Shown: positions 7,449-16,927 of the stretch, piece after piece
Position numbering within the stretch: the stretch's first letter is position 1
Layout: each line of letters starts with the position of its first letter
Virus record (IMG/VR): IMGVR_UViG_3300011436_000001
Coordinates: 1-61,111 of that record
Length of the DNA: 61,111 nucleotides
Direction: 5' to 3' (one strand)
DNA from: a virus
Notes under the pieces: model-generated
The model's database searches: none
What the model was told of the DNA's origin: nothing
What the model saw: only the letters and a program-made list of their open reading frames with translations
Position numbers and translations under genes: made by a program

Positions 7449-8660
7449 CTAAAATGTGACAACGACGCGCGTTCGGAAATTTCCGGCGGTTAGGGTAGCT
7501 TGGTTGCCCGTCGTGGGGTTCACGCCATCGTACACGCCTACGCGCGTGAAGTTGACATTCACCGAATTGACGCCACACCAGTAATGCCCACCACTGCCCG
7601 CCGTGCCCGCCAAATCGTAGGACATCTGATCAACGGCAAATTCCTGGCCCGGCTGCCAACCCTGTTGTGAATTAACGCAGCGATAGAAAAGCTGCATCGT
7701 CGTCGGGTTTACGCCCAGCCCGTGTGAATGTACGTCAGTCGTATTGCCCGCCGCGACGGCCTTCGGATCGGTTTTCCATTTGCGCGTACTGGTTTCCCAA
7801 ACCGACGAAACGCACATCACCTCGACTACACTGAAGCCCGGCTCGTTTTGTATTTTGACGAAGGAACCGCCGCCGCTGAAAAGCCGCCCGGACGCTGTGA
7901 TCGTCAGGATCGCGGCTGAAGTCGTTGCGCGATTGATCATGCGGAAATTGATGCCGTCAGATACCGCAGGAAGCGAAACGGCGCAGCCCGCCGCGTTGGT
8001 GTAGCTAAAGGTCTTGCCGGTATCCGAAACTGCTGGCGAATGCGTCGTGCCGGTCTGAAGGCTCAAAGCACTTGCGCCACCAGCGCCACCGGCCAACGGC
8101 GTGCCATCGCCACGCTGGTAGATCGCGACAAACCAGGAGCCGGAGCCCAGCGAAATCGCCAACAGGCTATCGTTGGCTGCCGTCGTGATGCTCGCTGCTG
8201 TTGGCAAGATCAGCGACACGGCATTGTGGGTGATGGTCAGCGCGCCCGCGAAGCGCAGGATGCGCCAGACGCCCGCCGTTGCCGTGCCGAAGCTGGTGAT
8301 GCCGGTGACGCCAGTCACGCGCACAAAGTTTGTGGTCTGCGCGCCGATGTCCGTTGTCCCGCCAGACGCCAGATCGGCAAACGCATCTAGCTCGATGGCC
8401 CCGGTCAGCGATCCGCCGGTCAGCGCCAGCAATGCCAGATTGGTGCTGTCGAGCACGCCAACAGTGACCCATGACGTGTTCGCGCCGTTGCGGATTTTGA
8501 GAAGCCCGGCAGCGGTGTCAGCCCAAAACATGTACGCATACGTCGTGGTCGGAGCGGTGCCGCCGCTGTTGTGCGTCGCAATGGCACCCGCCAGATTATT
8601 AAGGTCGGTGCGAACAGTCGCGCCAGAAGCGTTGCCAATATTGTAATCGTGCTGGGTCAT
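7449..8660 (-). CDS. Tail fibre / receptor-binding protein, copy 1
   Basis: 403 residues, first of the three paralogous fibres. The N-terminal domain matches the others (MTQHDYNIGN, WADTAAGLLKIRN). The C-terminal domain is the most divergent of the three, keeping only a weak CVNSQQGWQPGQEF equivalent of the shared block, so it may bind a different receptor. It overlaps the upstream gene by 4 bases. Confidence 0.75.
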   Translation of the reverse strand: MTQHDYNIGNASGATVRTDLNNLAGAIATHNSGGTAPTTTYAYMFWADTAAGLLKIRNGANTSWVTVGVLDSTNLALLALTGGSLTGAIELDAFADLASGGTTDIGAQTTNFVRVTGVTGITSFGTATAGVWRILRFAGALTITHNAVSLILPTAASITTAANDSLLAISLGSGSWFVAIYQRGDGTPLAGGAGGASALSLQTGTTHSPAVSDTGKTFSYTNAAGCAVSLPAVSDGINFRMINRATTSAAILTITASGRLFSGGGSFVKIQNEPGFSVVEVMCVSSVWETSTRKWKTDPKAVAAGNTTDVHSHGLGVNPTTMQLFYRCVNSQQGWQPGQEFAVDQMSYDLAGTAGSGGHYWCGVNSVNVNFTRVGVYDGVNPTTGNQATLTAGNFRTRVVVTF

Positions 8661-9016
8661 TGCTGGCCCCCATCCTTGCCGTTAATCAGCACCGTCTTTG
8701 GTGCTGTAGCGCTATCGAATGTACGCCGATACCAATCGATCCAAGATTGCGTGCGAACCGGGAGCGGCTTGCCTAGTTCTTCGCTCATCATTTGCGCAAA
8801 ATCACAGAAAGCGACTTCGAACGGCAACGGCTGCATCAGTCCGACGCGGGCGCTGTGATCTTTGATCGGCATGAAGCACAGCTTGTCGCGCGAATAGAAG
8901 TACTCGTTTAGCGACAGGTCCCCATCACCACCATCGACATCGCCCTCATTCAGTTCTTCGACATCCTCGAAAGCGACCAGGATATCGTGCTCATCCAATA
9001 TAGCGCGTTTGTACAT
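8657..9016 (-). CDS. Small tail-associated protein, copy A
   Basis: 119 residues. The C-terminal WIDWYRRTF resembles WIAWCEKF in the adjacent gene, and both share the same size and acidic character, so the pair probably arose by duplication. The place between tail tip and fibres suggests a fibre adaptor or assembly factor. Function not known. Confidence 0.6.
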   Translation of the reverse strand: MYKRAILDEHDILVAFEDVEELNEGDVDGGDGDLSLNEYFYSRDKLCFMPIKDHSARVGLMQPLPFEVAFCDFAQMMSEELGKPLPVRTQSWIDWYRRTFDSATAPKTVLINGKDGGQQ

Positions 9017-9019
9017 GGC

Positions 9020-9343
9020 TTAGACCTTCACAAACTTTTCGCACCATGCGATCCATTCCAGCGTCTCCGGCGGCAGTACGATCCGGCCATCATCGCGGAT
9101 CGCTTTGAACCCCTTCACGATGGCCGTCATCTGTTCCGGCATCACGGTCTTTTCATCAAGCTTCTTTTTCTCTGTGCGCGTCAGAGGCAAGAAGCTTTTG
9201 TCCTTCTCGATCCAGCGATACGCCCGCAATTCAAGATCGGGCGCTTCCACCACGATATCGTCTTCGGTGATCGCGGCGTCTTCCTTCTCGACAAAACCGA
9301 TCAGAAGGCGGTTTGCATCCAGCGTTGCCACAAATTTGGTCAT
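9020..9343 (-). CDS. Small tail-associated protein, copy B
   Basis: 107 residues, beginning MTKFVATLDANRLL. Acidic, with a conserved-looking end (LEWIAWCEKFVKV) related to the next gene. It follows the tail-tip gene with a 2-base gap. Possibly a fibre connector or chaperone; this rests on position only. Confidence 0.6.
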   Translation of the reverse strand: MTKFVATLDANRLLIGFVEKEDAAITEDDIVVEAPDLELRAYRWIEKDKSFLPLTRTEKKKLDEKTVMPEQMTAIVKGFKAIRDDGRIVLPPETLEWIAWCEKFVKV

Positions 9344-9345
9344 GG

Positions 9346-12342
9346 TTAGGTCACCTGCTCGGCTTTCACCTGAAGAGTTGAAACTTCGATATTATATGCC
9401 GGATCGGTCGTGCTTAATCGACATTGATATTGGAGGCCCCGACATTCAAATTCTGCGCTTTCCGCGCGCTGGTACTCGCTCCAAGTAGGCGAGGCATTCG
9501 GATCATCGTCGGTCACCCGCACCCATACCTGCGCATCGGCGTCACCGACAGTCGTGCCATCAAAATTGTCCCAATCGTCTATGTTGGCGGTCCGCTCATC
9601 AAACAGATCGAAGGTATCGGTGATCACGACGGCCAACGTCGTGCGAATGCGAACGCGCTGTATTGTCGTCAAATCCATCAGCGTCGAAAATGTGTACGTA
9701 CCAGACAACGCAACACCGCCGCCAAAGCTGTCGATCAACGTCACCGCGTCCACATCCGGGATGTCATCCCACAGACCAGTCGAACCCAGCTTCAAAATGC
9801 TATCGACACCAACCGTGCCACTGTGCGTCCCGAAGAACGTCGGTTCCTCGATGATCGTATTAAGCGTCGTGTACCCCAGGACCGTCGCGCCTGCCGTCGA
9901 GACTGCCGACGGCGAGGTGGATTTGATCCCCATACTATCGACAGCCTTGACCAAGTACGTGCCCGGCTTCAGCGGGAACACGCCGACGGTTTCATATCCA
10001 GGCACCACATTTCCGATGGTAACGCTTTCTTCCCAAAGCGCGTTGATTTCGGCCTGCGAATGCCGAACCTCGAAGTACCCGCCGTTCAACACATCCAGGT
10101 CCGGCGATTTATCCCAGCGCAGAAGAGCCATACCGCCCATGCCAACCATCGTCAGACCGGCGGGCGGCGTCGGCGGGGCCAACAAACCGAATATCTCGCG
10201 CGTCGTGACTTCGGAAGTCGCGGAATTGGAGCCCATGACATTGATGGCAATCACGCGGAAATCGTAAACCGCCGGGTTCACGTCAAAAATATCAACCGCC
10301 AGGAAGCTAGCGGTGACCTGCGGCAACTGCGTCCAATCCAACACGTCAGCCCGTTTGTACTCAGGACGATAGAACGTCACATAGCCGTCGGTTGAAGCTT
10401 CCCAAGTCATCGTGACTTTGGCTTTGATGCCCGCGCCGTCACGGGTCTGATAAGTGCTTTCGGTGATCACAGGCGCGCCGGGCACACCAACAAGGAACGC
10501 GCTGATCAACTCTGTACGCTTGGCCGGGGCAAAGTACCCTTCCTCATCGGCATTCCAGGCGAACACGTTGCTATCGATCTCGCGGACTTGCAGATCGACG
10601 CCGATGTAGGGCGCGCCTGCATCATCCTCATCGCCAACTAGCTGCCACTGCATCACCTCAAATTCCTTGGAGTTCCAGCCGTAGCGATCCAACGTCACAT
10701 AAATACTGTCGCCCGCTTGCACCTGGAAAGCCGACAGCTTGCACGGCAGCGTCACAGCCATCTCGCGCCGACCGCGCTCCAATTCTATTTTGGCGATGCG
10801 CTGACAAGTGAAAGGCTTGAAAGCGAACGGCATATCCAACGTCGTGAAGATGCGAATGTTGCCGTCGTCAGCTTCGTATGCGCCGTTGATGACAATCGGG
10901 TACTCATCGTCTTGCCAGAAATTTTCCGGGGCCAGGAACGCGCCGCGCACAGCGTTGAAGCGATCACGCCGGGATACCTTCGTCGTGATTTGTGGACCAC
11001 GGCGCAGATCGCGCTCGATCAGTGTCCATGTTGGCATCGTGTACACACCACACTTGATGACCCACTGTCCGCCAATCAAATAAATGCGGCCCGCCATCGA
11101 CGCGCGGATGTTGTCGAGGATTTGCCCCGGCGGGTCATCCAGTTCTACGGTCCCGGCTGCTACGTAGCGCGGCTCCGCAATCCTCGTCAGCGTCATGATA
11201 CCGCTGCCTGGATTAGTGATGTCGATCACCGTGCGCGTCAGCGCATTGGCGTAAGAAGTTGCCAGCCGGACTGCGGGCTTCGCGACGTACAAATAGGGAT
11301 CAACGCTATCAACCAGATGCTCGCGGAATGGCACGATGTAGTAATCGGTCAACACGGCAAGCGGTGTAGGCATAACCGCGCTTTCTGGCGGATGTTCTGG
11401 CGTGCCGTCGCCGGGATCGGCGATCACACTCATCCGCACGCGGTCGCCTAACGTCAGATTGACCAACGTATCGGTATCGAACTCGATGCAGTTCAACGTG
11501 TCATCGACATTGAAAACGATATGATCGGTTGACGTGACAGTGACAAATTCCTCGCAGGAATTAGCCGACGCCTGAAGCACCGTATCGTTCACCCGGCTAG
11601 TCTCCAAACCCATGCCGCCCAAATACAGCGGGCGCGTGATGTAGTCGCGCAGCATCAGCGTTGGGTTCGGACTAAAAACGGTGTTGCCGGTGCGCGGATC
11701 AAAAAGCTTCTTGCCATACATCCAAACCGAAACGGACGGCAAGCCGCTGACAAAGACATCCTGGTTATAACCAAAGCGGATGTAGACGTACGCGCGCCCG
11801 CGCCCGCGATCAGTCGAAACGGCTTCGGTTTCCGCCAGTAAATCGGGATCAGCTTCCTGATCAGGGCTGCCCAAATGATACTTGATGCGGACCCTATTCT
11901 TGTAAGGGCCAAACTTCACCATATGCGTTGAAGCATCGATATTGTCAGAGTACACAATGTAGTCGTTAAGCTGCACCGCCACGATCTCATCGATTTCGTG
12001 GCACGCCAGCGTCACGATCATGTGCAGCCGGTTATTCAGATTGGTCCCCTGAACGAAGGTGATCGGGCCGGAAGAACGTGTGTACCCATAGACAATGCGC
12101 CACGGCGTGATTGGCTGTCGGACGTTTATTGTCCGATCCGGCGAGTGAGGCATCTCTGGCTTCGGGGCCATCGCCTGTTGCAACATCGCCATGCCAATGG
12201 ACAACGCCGCCGTTACCGCACCAACAACAAGAGCGGTTGCCAAAACCGATCCAGCAATAAAAGCCGAACCAGCGACGGCAGAGCCAACGCCCGCCAGCAC
12301 GCCTGCTGCGACACCGCCGATAACTGCTGCTGCTGGGGGCAT
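9346..12342 (-). CDS. Tail tip protein, lambda J-like host specificity protein
   Basis: 998 residues. The N-terminus has hydrophobic Gly/Ala helices (residues 1-55) followed by the ITPWRIVYGYTRSSGP segment typical of J-like central tail-tip proteins. The middle is a long beta-rich hub region, and fibronectin type III-like modules occupy about residues 640-830. J-like proteins form the central hub and lead DNA ejection. The order distal tail - hub - DUF6950-like - J-like matches other siphophages. The downstream fibres probably attach here. Confidence 0.82.
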   Translation of the reverse strand: MPPAAAVIGGVAAGVLAGVGSAVAGSAFIAGSVLATALVVGAVTAALSIGMAMLQQAMAPKPEMPHSPDRTINVRQPITPWRIVYGYTRSSGPITFVQGTNLNNRLHMIVTLACHEIDEIVAVQLNDYIVYSDNIDASTHMVKFGPYKNRVRIKYHLGSPDQEADPDLLAETEAVSTDRGRGRAYVYIRFGYNQDVFVSGLPSVSVWMYGKKLFDPRTGNTVFSPNPTLMLRDYITRPLYLGGMGLETSRVNDTVLQASANSCEEFVTVTSTDHIVFNVDDTLNCIEFDTDTLVNLTLGDRVRMSVIADPGDGTPEHPPESAVMPTPLAVLTDYYIVPFREHLVDSVDPYLYVAKPAVRLATSYANALTRTVIDITNPGSGIMTLTRIAEPRYVAAGTVELDDPPGQILDNIRASMAGRIYLIGGQWVIKCGVYTMPTWTLIERDLRRGPQITTKVSRRDRFNAVRGAFLAPENFWQDDEYPIVINGAYEADDGNIRIFTTLDMPFAFKPFTCQRIAKIELERGRREMAVTLPCKLSAFQVQAGDSIYVTLDRYGWNSKEFEVMQWQLVGDEDDAGAPYIGVDLQVREIDSNVFAWNADEEGYFAPAKRTELISAFLVGVPGAPVITESTYQTRDGAGIKAKVTMTWEASTDGYVTFYRPEYKRADVLDWTQLPQVTASFLAVDIFDVNPAVYDFRVIAINVMGSNSATSEVTTREIFGLLAPPTPPAGLTMVGMGGMALLRWDKSPDLDVLNGGYFEVRHSQAEINALWEESVTIGNVVPGYETVGVFPLKPGTYLVKAVDSMGIKSTSPSAVSTAGATVLGYTTLNTIIEEPTFFGTHSGTVGVDSILKLGSTGLWDDIPDVDAVTLIDSFGGGVALSGTYTFSTLMDLTTIQRVRIRTTLAVVITDTFDLFDERTANIDDWDNFDGTTVGDADAQVWVRVTDDDPNASPTWSEYQRAESAEFECRGLQYQCRLSTTDPAYNIEVSTLQVKAEQVT

Positions 12343-12345
12343 CGT

Positions 12346-12780
12346 TTACCCCAATCGCCAAGCGCGGGAAGCGTGCTGCACCGAAATGAATGCCCAGCCG
12401 CGTCCCGCAGGAATGATGATGCGCTTACCCGTCAGATCAACGATGCCAGCCGCCATACCCCGCTCGGTCTGCACCATGACAGGATCGCCGCGCCGCGCCA
12501 TCGTCGGCGGCACTTCCTCCAAATTGTACTTAGTTGCAATACTCTCAAGCATGCGTTCGAAGCCACCATTGCGCGCGATGATGCGAAAGGCTTTCTTGCG
12601 TTGCGCGTAGGGCGGGAAATCGGCGCTGAAATCGACGCCGGTCATCGCATGGATCAATCGCGCGGCGGACTTGCAGCAATCGTGATCGCCATATTGGCAA
12701 AGTACATCCTTCGTCGCCTCCATCGCATCGAGAAGGCGCGTTTCCCAATCTTGAAAACGAATAAGCATCGCAGTGGCCAT
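12346..12780 (-). CDS. Tail assembly protein resembling DUF6950
   Basis: 144 residues from ATG 12780. The CQYGDHDCCKSAARLI segment, the PPYAQRKKAFRIIARNGG block and a C-terminal beta-rich half match my memory of the DUF6950 family, often encoded immediately before J-like tip genes. The Cys/His-rich part is reminiscent of the NlpC/P60-like peptidase at this position in other phages, but I do not see a full catalytic set. An upstream ATG (12795) would overlap the previous gene. Confidence 0.65.
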   Translation of the reverse strand: MATAMLIRFQDWETRLLDAMEATKDVLCQYGDHDCCKSAARLIHAMTGVDFSADFPPYAQRKKAFRIIARNGGFERMLESIATKYNLEEVPPTMARRGDPVMVQTERGMAAGIVDLTGKRIIIPAGRGWAFISVQHASRAWRLG

Positions 12781-12782
12781 AT

Positions 12783-13436
12783 CTAGTATCTCCAACGTCC
12801 GCTTTGCGTCGGTGTACTTTCTACAGGTTTGCGCCCAGCATTCTTGCCCGTAAACTTCGGCGTGTTTGGTGTGCCACCACCAACACCAAATTGAATAATT
12901 TTGTCCTGAAGCGCGGTCACATATTGGAAGAACGTGTCGCCGGGATATTCCAACTCCTGGTCCTGCGGCGTGTAGTATCGAGGGTTCGGACGGCGAAGCG
13001 CGGCCAGATCGTTCTCTGCTGTCAATGTGATCCGGGGGTTGGTTGGCTGATCATCGATGGTCATCACGTCCATCGTGCCCGAAAACAACATGTACGGATC
13101 GGCGATGATCGTAAAGTTGCCATCGAGCACAGCGACCCAAAGACGGCAGGCGCGGTTTTGATAATTTTCAGCCAACGCCAGCGCGATCATGATCTCATCC
13201 GCGCCGCTCAGCGTGAATTGTACGTTGGTCGCTTTGATCTCACCGGTTTCCATGATGCCAGAAATTTCACCCAGACCGCCGACACCTGTGTACGCATCGC
13301 CATTCCATTGAATGACGCCGACGCCAGTCCAAAGATTAAGATCGCCAGACGTGAAGCCAAACTTGACCAAAACGATTGGCAAAAGCGCCGCCGCTGTGAT
13401 CTCAGAGACAAAAGGCGCGGTAAGCGAACGGGTCAT
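12783..13436 (-). CDS. Baseplate hub-type tail protein
   Basis: 217 residues, beta-rich. It shows WTGVGVIQWNGDAYTGVG and the later TLTAENDLAALRRPNPRYYTPQDQ seen in minor tail/hub proteins related to the DUF2163 group. It overlaps the distal tail protein gene by 4 bases. It should form part of the tail end between distal tail and tip protein. Confidence 0.65.
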   Translation of the reverse strand: MTRSLTAPFVSEITAAALLPIVLVKFGFTSGDLNLWTGVGVIQWNGDAYTGVGGLGEISGIMETGEIKATNVQFTLSGADEIMIALALAENYQNRACRLWVAVLDGNFTIIADPYMLFSGTMDVMTIDDQPTNPRITLTAENDLAALRRPNPRYYTPQDQELEYPGDTFFQYVTALQDKIIQFGVGGGTPNTPKFTGKNAGRKPVESTPTQSGRWRY

Positions 13437-14071
13437 GGATAGGTCAACGCCTCCATGATGTCGAAGCTGATGCCCGTCAGGAAATTATCCGCTGACCACG
13501 TTGGATCATTAGTAGCAAGACGCCACAGGCCCTCGCAGCTTTTCACGATGAGCGTCGCGCCGGAAGCCGGGGGTGTTTTCAACATCGGCCAGATTTTGAC
13601 CGTGGCAACACCGCCGCTTGTCGTGTTGACCTGTTCCAGATTTTTGAATAGGCGCGTGGCAACGCCAGACCCTACTTGTACATAGTCGCCGACCATCAGA
13701 TAGCCGGTCACGCTCGACATCGCACCCGCGATGCTGAGAAAATCAGTATTGAGGCTGGCAACCGAAATGACAGGCACGCCCGGAGAATTGGCAGCGGTGC
13801 CGCGTGGCACGCCACCTTTCGGATCACCAGCTAGAAACGTGCCGTAGCGTCCATAAAGCGATGCGAGGAACGCAAGCCAACGTTCTGCGCTGTCGCGCGG
13901 CTGCGATGACACCGCCATTCGGCCCATCCAATATTGGCCAGGATGCCGATAGACTTGTTGGATGCCAGAAAACGGCGAAGAGGACATCGCCACAATTGAG
14001 TACATCGTGAACTCTACCGCCGACAAATCTTGCGGGTCTGGCAACCTGATCGGATAAGTGATGCTCGGCAT
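13433..14071 (-). CDS. Distal tail protein
   Basis: 212 residues, beginning with a beta-rich segment and MGRMAVSSQPRDSAERWLAFLASLYGRYGTF, a pattern common in distal/minor tail proteins directly after the tape measure gene. It probably forms the ring joining tube and tip. No enzyme motif. Confidence 0.6.
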   Translation of the reverse strand: MPSITYPIRLPDPQDLSAVEFTMYSIVAMSSSPFSGIQQVYRHPGQYWMGRMAVSSQPRDSAERWLAFLASLYGRYGTFLAGDPKGGVPRGTAANSPGVPVISVASLNTDFLSIAGAMSSVTGYLMVGDYVQVGSGVATRLFKNLEQVNTTSGGVATVKIWPMLKTPPASGATLIVKSCEGLWRLATNDPTWSADNFLTGISFDIMEALTYP

Positions 14072-14077
14072 TTGTCA

Positions 14078-16429
14078 TTACCTTAAATATCCGGGGTCCA
14101 TCCGGTGACGCTGCCGGACCATTTGTACACTCGTTTCAACAAAGCTTGGCATCGCGCGACGCAGCGCTTCGCGGACGGCAGATTGCACCGCCGCGTCGCC
14201 ATTGCTATTGCGCGCGTCGATGTAGATCGTCGGCTGGCCGCCGGACTTTCCACCACTGCCGCCGCCCGCCAGCGGACGGCCCTCGACCAACTCCGGCCCC
14301 ATTTCCGCAACGGACAGCAACGTGGGCCGCGTGAAAACGCGGGAGCCACCGGTTGCCAGCTTCGCGGAGGGGATCGCGGGGGGCAGCGGATACGCAACAC
14401 CGCCGCTTCCTATAGCGCTGCCCGCACCAAACATGCTTCCGATGGTCGAGTAACTCGTACCGAAAACGGCGTTCATGAGCGGATTGATGATCGCCAGCTT
14501 TACGATCATGTCCAAAATCTGCTTGCCAACATTCAGGATTAAATTCTTGAAGCCTTCCCACGCATCACCAGCAGTGCTCAAACTATTGGTCACGATGTCC
14601 GCAAAGCCCGACATCAGGTTTTGCGTCGTTGCAATGAGATAGGCTTCGGCCTCGGTTAGCTCTTCTGTTTTATCAGTTGCCTGATCCATCCCCTGCATAA
14701 TGAAGTCCCACATTTTCTGGTAGGCACCGGGGGCATCAAGAAGCCCCTGATCCGCCGCGTCCTTCAACATATTTAACGCTTTAGCCATCTTTTCTGTGGG
14801 GGACTGCGCCGCTTCCAAGCCACGCGTCACCCAATTTTCCATTGTGCGCGTGTACTCTTCGTAGCCCGCAACAAGCTGCGTCACCAACGGCATCATCTCC
14901 CGCAATTTTTCGTTTTGCTGATCGGTTAGCTGAATGCCCTTCTGTGTACTCGCATTCTTTTTATTGATCGCATCGATCTCATCATCCATCTGCTTTTTCA
15001 ATTGCGCAGCACGGGCGATCTTCTGTTCCTCGGACAGGCCCCAGATACGCCAATTCATGTTCAGTTCAGCAAGTGCTTTGTTGTACTTTTCGGTCGGCGA
15101 CAACAGTCCATCAGTAATGCTCTGCCCGACTTTGCGGTTTTCTTCCGCAGCCTCGGCCATCAGCTTGTTACCCTCAATCGTCAACTCATTGATGTTTTGG
15201 TTCCAAGCTATGTCCTTTTCGTGTTGTACGCGCAGTTGCTCTTCAGTTTCCCCCTTCTGCTTTCGAAGCGCGATATCCTCGCGCAGCAGTGCTTGCTCTT
15301 CTTTTGCGACCTTCAACTCTGTAGTGATTTGTACAATGCGCGCCTGCCGACGCTGTTCATTAAGCGCATACGCGTCTTGCCCGCCCGGCAACGCACCTTT
15401 AAGTATCTCCATATTCCCGACGAAAGCGGTTGGACCGGCTGTGCGTACACCTTTCAACTGATCGCGAAGACGCGTAATAGTCCCTGCGACCTTGAGCAAA
15501 TTTTCTTCATCGCCGCTGATACCAATATTGAAAGCGTCGAGTACATCGCGCACGCCTTGGGCAGCCGATTTGAACCAGCCTTCCAAGTCGGTCCTTGTGG
15601 CAATGATTTTACCGATCTCCTGCCACATATCAGACCATGCCTTAGTCAGGCTATCGACAGAGCCAGCCAAGCCACCATGCGCGGCGGCACCGCCACCGCC
15701 AACAGATTTTTCGGTTTCATCCAAAATGTACTTCATGGCTTCTGCGGTCTTACCCGCTTCCGCCATTTGCTTCGCGGTTTCCAGGATCGCCGGGCTCAAG
15801 AATGAAAACGCGCGACGCATGCCTTCAACAGAGCCGGATGAAATCGCATCCATCGCGCGGCCCATTTGAACGACTGTTCCCCGGAAATCGCGACCCATAA
15901 CTTCCGACACGTCTTGCGACAACTTCAGCACGCGCTCGAAAGCCTCACCGTGTACACTGCGGAATGTGGCCAGCGACGCGGCACCCTGCAAAACCGCCTG
16001 CTGAGTGACAAACGTCGTTTGTGACAAGGCGTTTGCTAGTTGGCCAATCTGTTCTGCGGTGACACCAGCACGCCCGCCCGTGGCCTTAAACACGGCTTCA
16101 AGGCGCAAGCTCAATCGCTCCAATTCCGCAAACTCGCGGATGCCCCCTACCACTAGACTGAAAAGCTTGTTGATGCTGATGTAAGCCGCAGCCGCCGACG
16201 CCGCGCCCTCAAGGAAGCCCAGCGCAACATCTTTCAGACCATTGGCGAGAAGCGCGACGCCGCCGCCAGGACCAGCGGCACCGCCCGCCGCCTGCCCGGT
16301 TTCCTGCAAATGTTTTTGTAAAGCAGCCTGTTCTTTCTCAAGCTCCTCGATTGCGCCAGTGATCATCGCCAAGCCTTCCGCAACGCGGTCGGCTCCGATC
16401 AGTTCAGCGAGGATTGAGAGTTTTGCCAT
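14078..16429 (-). CDS. Tail tape measure protein
   Basis: 783 residues. A coiled-coil N-terminus (residues 1-45) is followed by hydrophobic and Gly/Ala-rich helices, a long charged helical stretch (about 290-480) and a C-terminal Gly-rich region with membrane-like segments. This is the usual tape measure architecture; its length sets tail length and it enters the host envelope during ejection. At about 0.15 nm per residue it implies a tail of roughly 110-120 nm. It follows the tail chaperone genes as expected. Confidence 0.88.
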   Translation of the reverse strand: MAKLSILAELIGADRVAEGLAMITGAIEELEKEQAALQKHLQETGQAAGGAAGPGGGVALLANGLKDVALGFLEGAASAAAAYISINKLFSLVVGGIREFAELERLSLRLEAVFKATGGRAGVTAEQIGQLANALSQTTFVTQQAVLQGAASLATFRSVHGEAFERVLKLSQDVSEVMGRDFRGTVVQMGRAMDAISSGSVEGMRRAFSFLSPAILETAKQMAEAGKTAEAMKYILDETEKSVGGGGAAAHGGLAGSVDSLTKAWSDMWQEIGKIIATRTDLEGWFKSAAQGVRDVLDAFNIGISGDEENLLKVAGTITRLRDQLKGVRTAGPTAFVGNMEILKGALPGGQDAYALNEQRRQARIVQITTELKVAKEEQALLREDIALRKQKGETEEQLRVQHEKDIAWNQNINELTIEGNKLMAEAAEENRKVGQSITDGLLSPTEKYNKALAELNMNWRIWGLSEEQKIARAAQLKKQMDDEIDAINKKNASTQKGIQLTDQQNEKLREMMPLVTQLVAGYEEYTRTMENWVTRGLEAAQSPTEKMAKALNMLKDAADQGLLDAPGAYQKMWDFIMQGMDQATDKTEELTEAEAYLIATTQNLMSGFADIVTNSLSTAGDAWEGFKNLILNVGKQILDMIVKLAIINPLMNAVFGTSYSTIGSMFGAGSAIGSGGVAYPLPPAIPSAKLATGGSRVFTRPTLLSVAEMGPELVEGRPLAGGGSGGKSGGQPTIYIDARNSNGDAAVQSAVREALRRAMPSFVETSVQMVRQRHRMDPGYLR

Positions 16430-16438
16430 GTTTCGGTT

Positions 16439-16603
16439 CTAGCCTTGTCCTTGCATGGCGCGTGCCTGCTCTCGACGTTGGCGGATTATCCGTAGTACAA
16501 GTTGCGTCGCGTCGGTGGTCGTGAGTTTTTCGACATCCTCTTTGCGCCAGCCGTACTCACGGCCAAACAAATCAACATAATCGATTAGCTGGCCGTAGTA
16601 GGG
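16439..16603 (-). CDS. Tail assembly chaperone, C-terminal part reached by frameshift
   Basis: A frame offset by -1 from the upstream chaperone gene stays open past its stop and ends at TAG 16439-16441. It encodes YGQLIDYVDLFGREYGW and then a helical basic tail (RIIRQRREQARAMQGQG). It has no ATG or SD of its own before the YGW block. Length and place match the T-like part of G/GT tail chaperones, which is made by programmed frameshifting. The junction would lie at the GGGGAAAACCC run (16601-16611). Confidence 0.6.
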   Translation of the reverse strand, partial: PYYGQLIDYVDLFGREYGWRKEDVEKLTTTDATQLVLRIIRQRREQARAMQGQG

Positions 16604-16917
16604 TTTTCCCCGCGCTTCTCCTCCAAGTCGAGAATGTACTTCAGCACGTTGGTCAGGTCCGGCATATCGCGGACCGCAATTTTCCGAATGGCGTTTCTAT
16701 CGATCTCTGGATCGATCTTGTGGATAAGCATATGCAGCATATCGAGCATCTGCTTTGGCTTCACCATCACCAGTCGTGAACCGTCCATGACGCCCAACTC
16801 ATTCAAGTCTTCCCAATCGCCCAACGTCATCGGGAAGGCGTCTAGCAGATTGTAGGTCCGTTCCCCGACCTTGATCAGCGCGGGCGGGGGAGTTTCTTTC
16901 TTTGTCTCTTCGACCAT
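16585..16917 (-). CDS. Tail assembly chaperone, N-terminal (G-like) part
   Basis: 110 residues, charged and helical, located between tube protein and tape measure genes where the G/GT chaperone always lies. The unshifted product ends ENPTTAS. A fraction of ribosomes would shift -1 near codons 103-106 to append the following frame. The GT form binds the tape measure protein and recruits tube subunits. Confidence 0.78.
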   Translation of the reverse strand: MVEETKKETPPPALIKVGERTYNLLDAFPMTLGDWEDLNELGVMDGSRLVMVKPKQMLDMLHMLIHKIDPEIDRNAIRKIAVRDMPDLTNVLKYILDLEEKRGENPTTAS

Positions 16918-16927
16918 GTGTACACTC

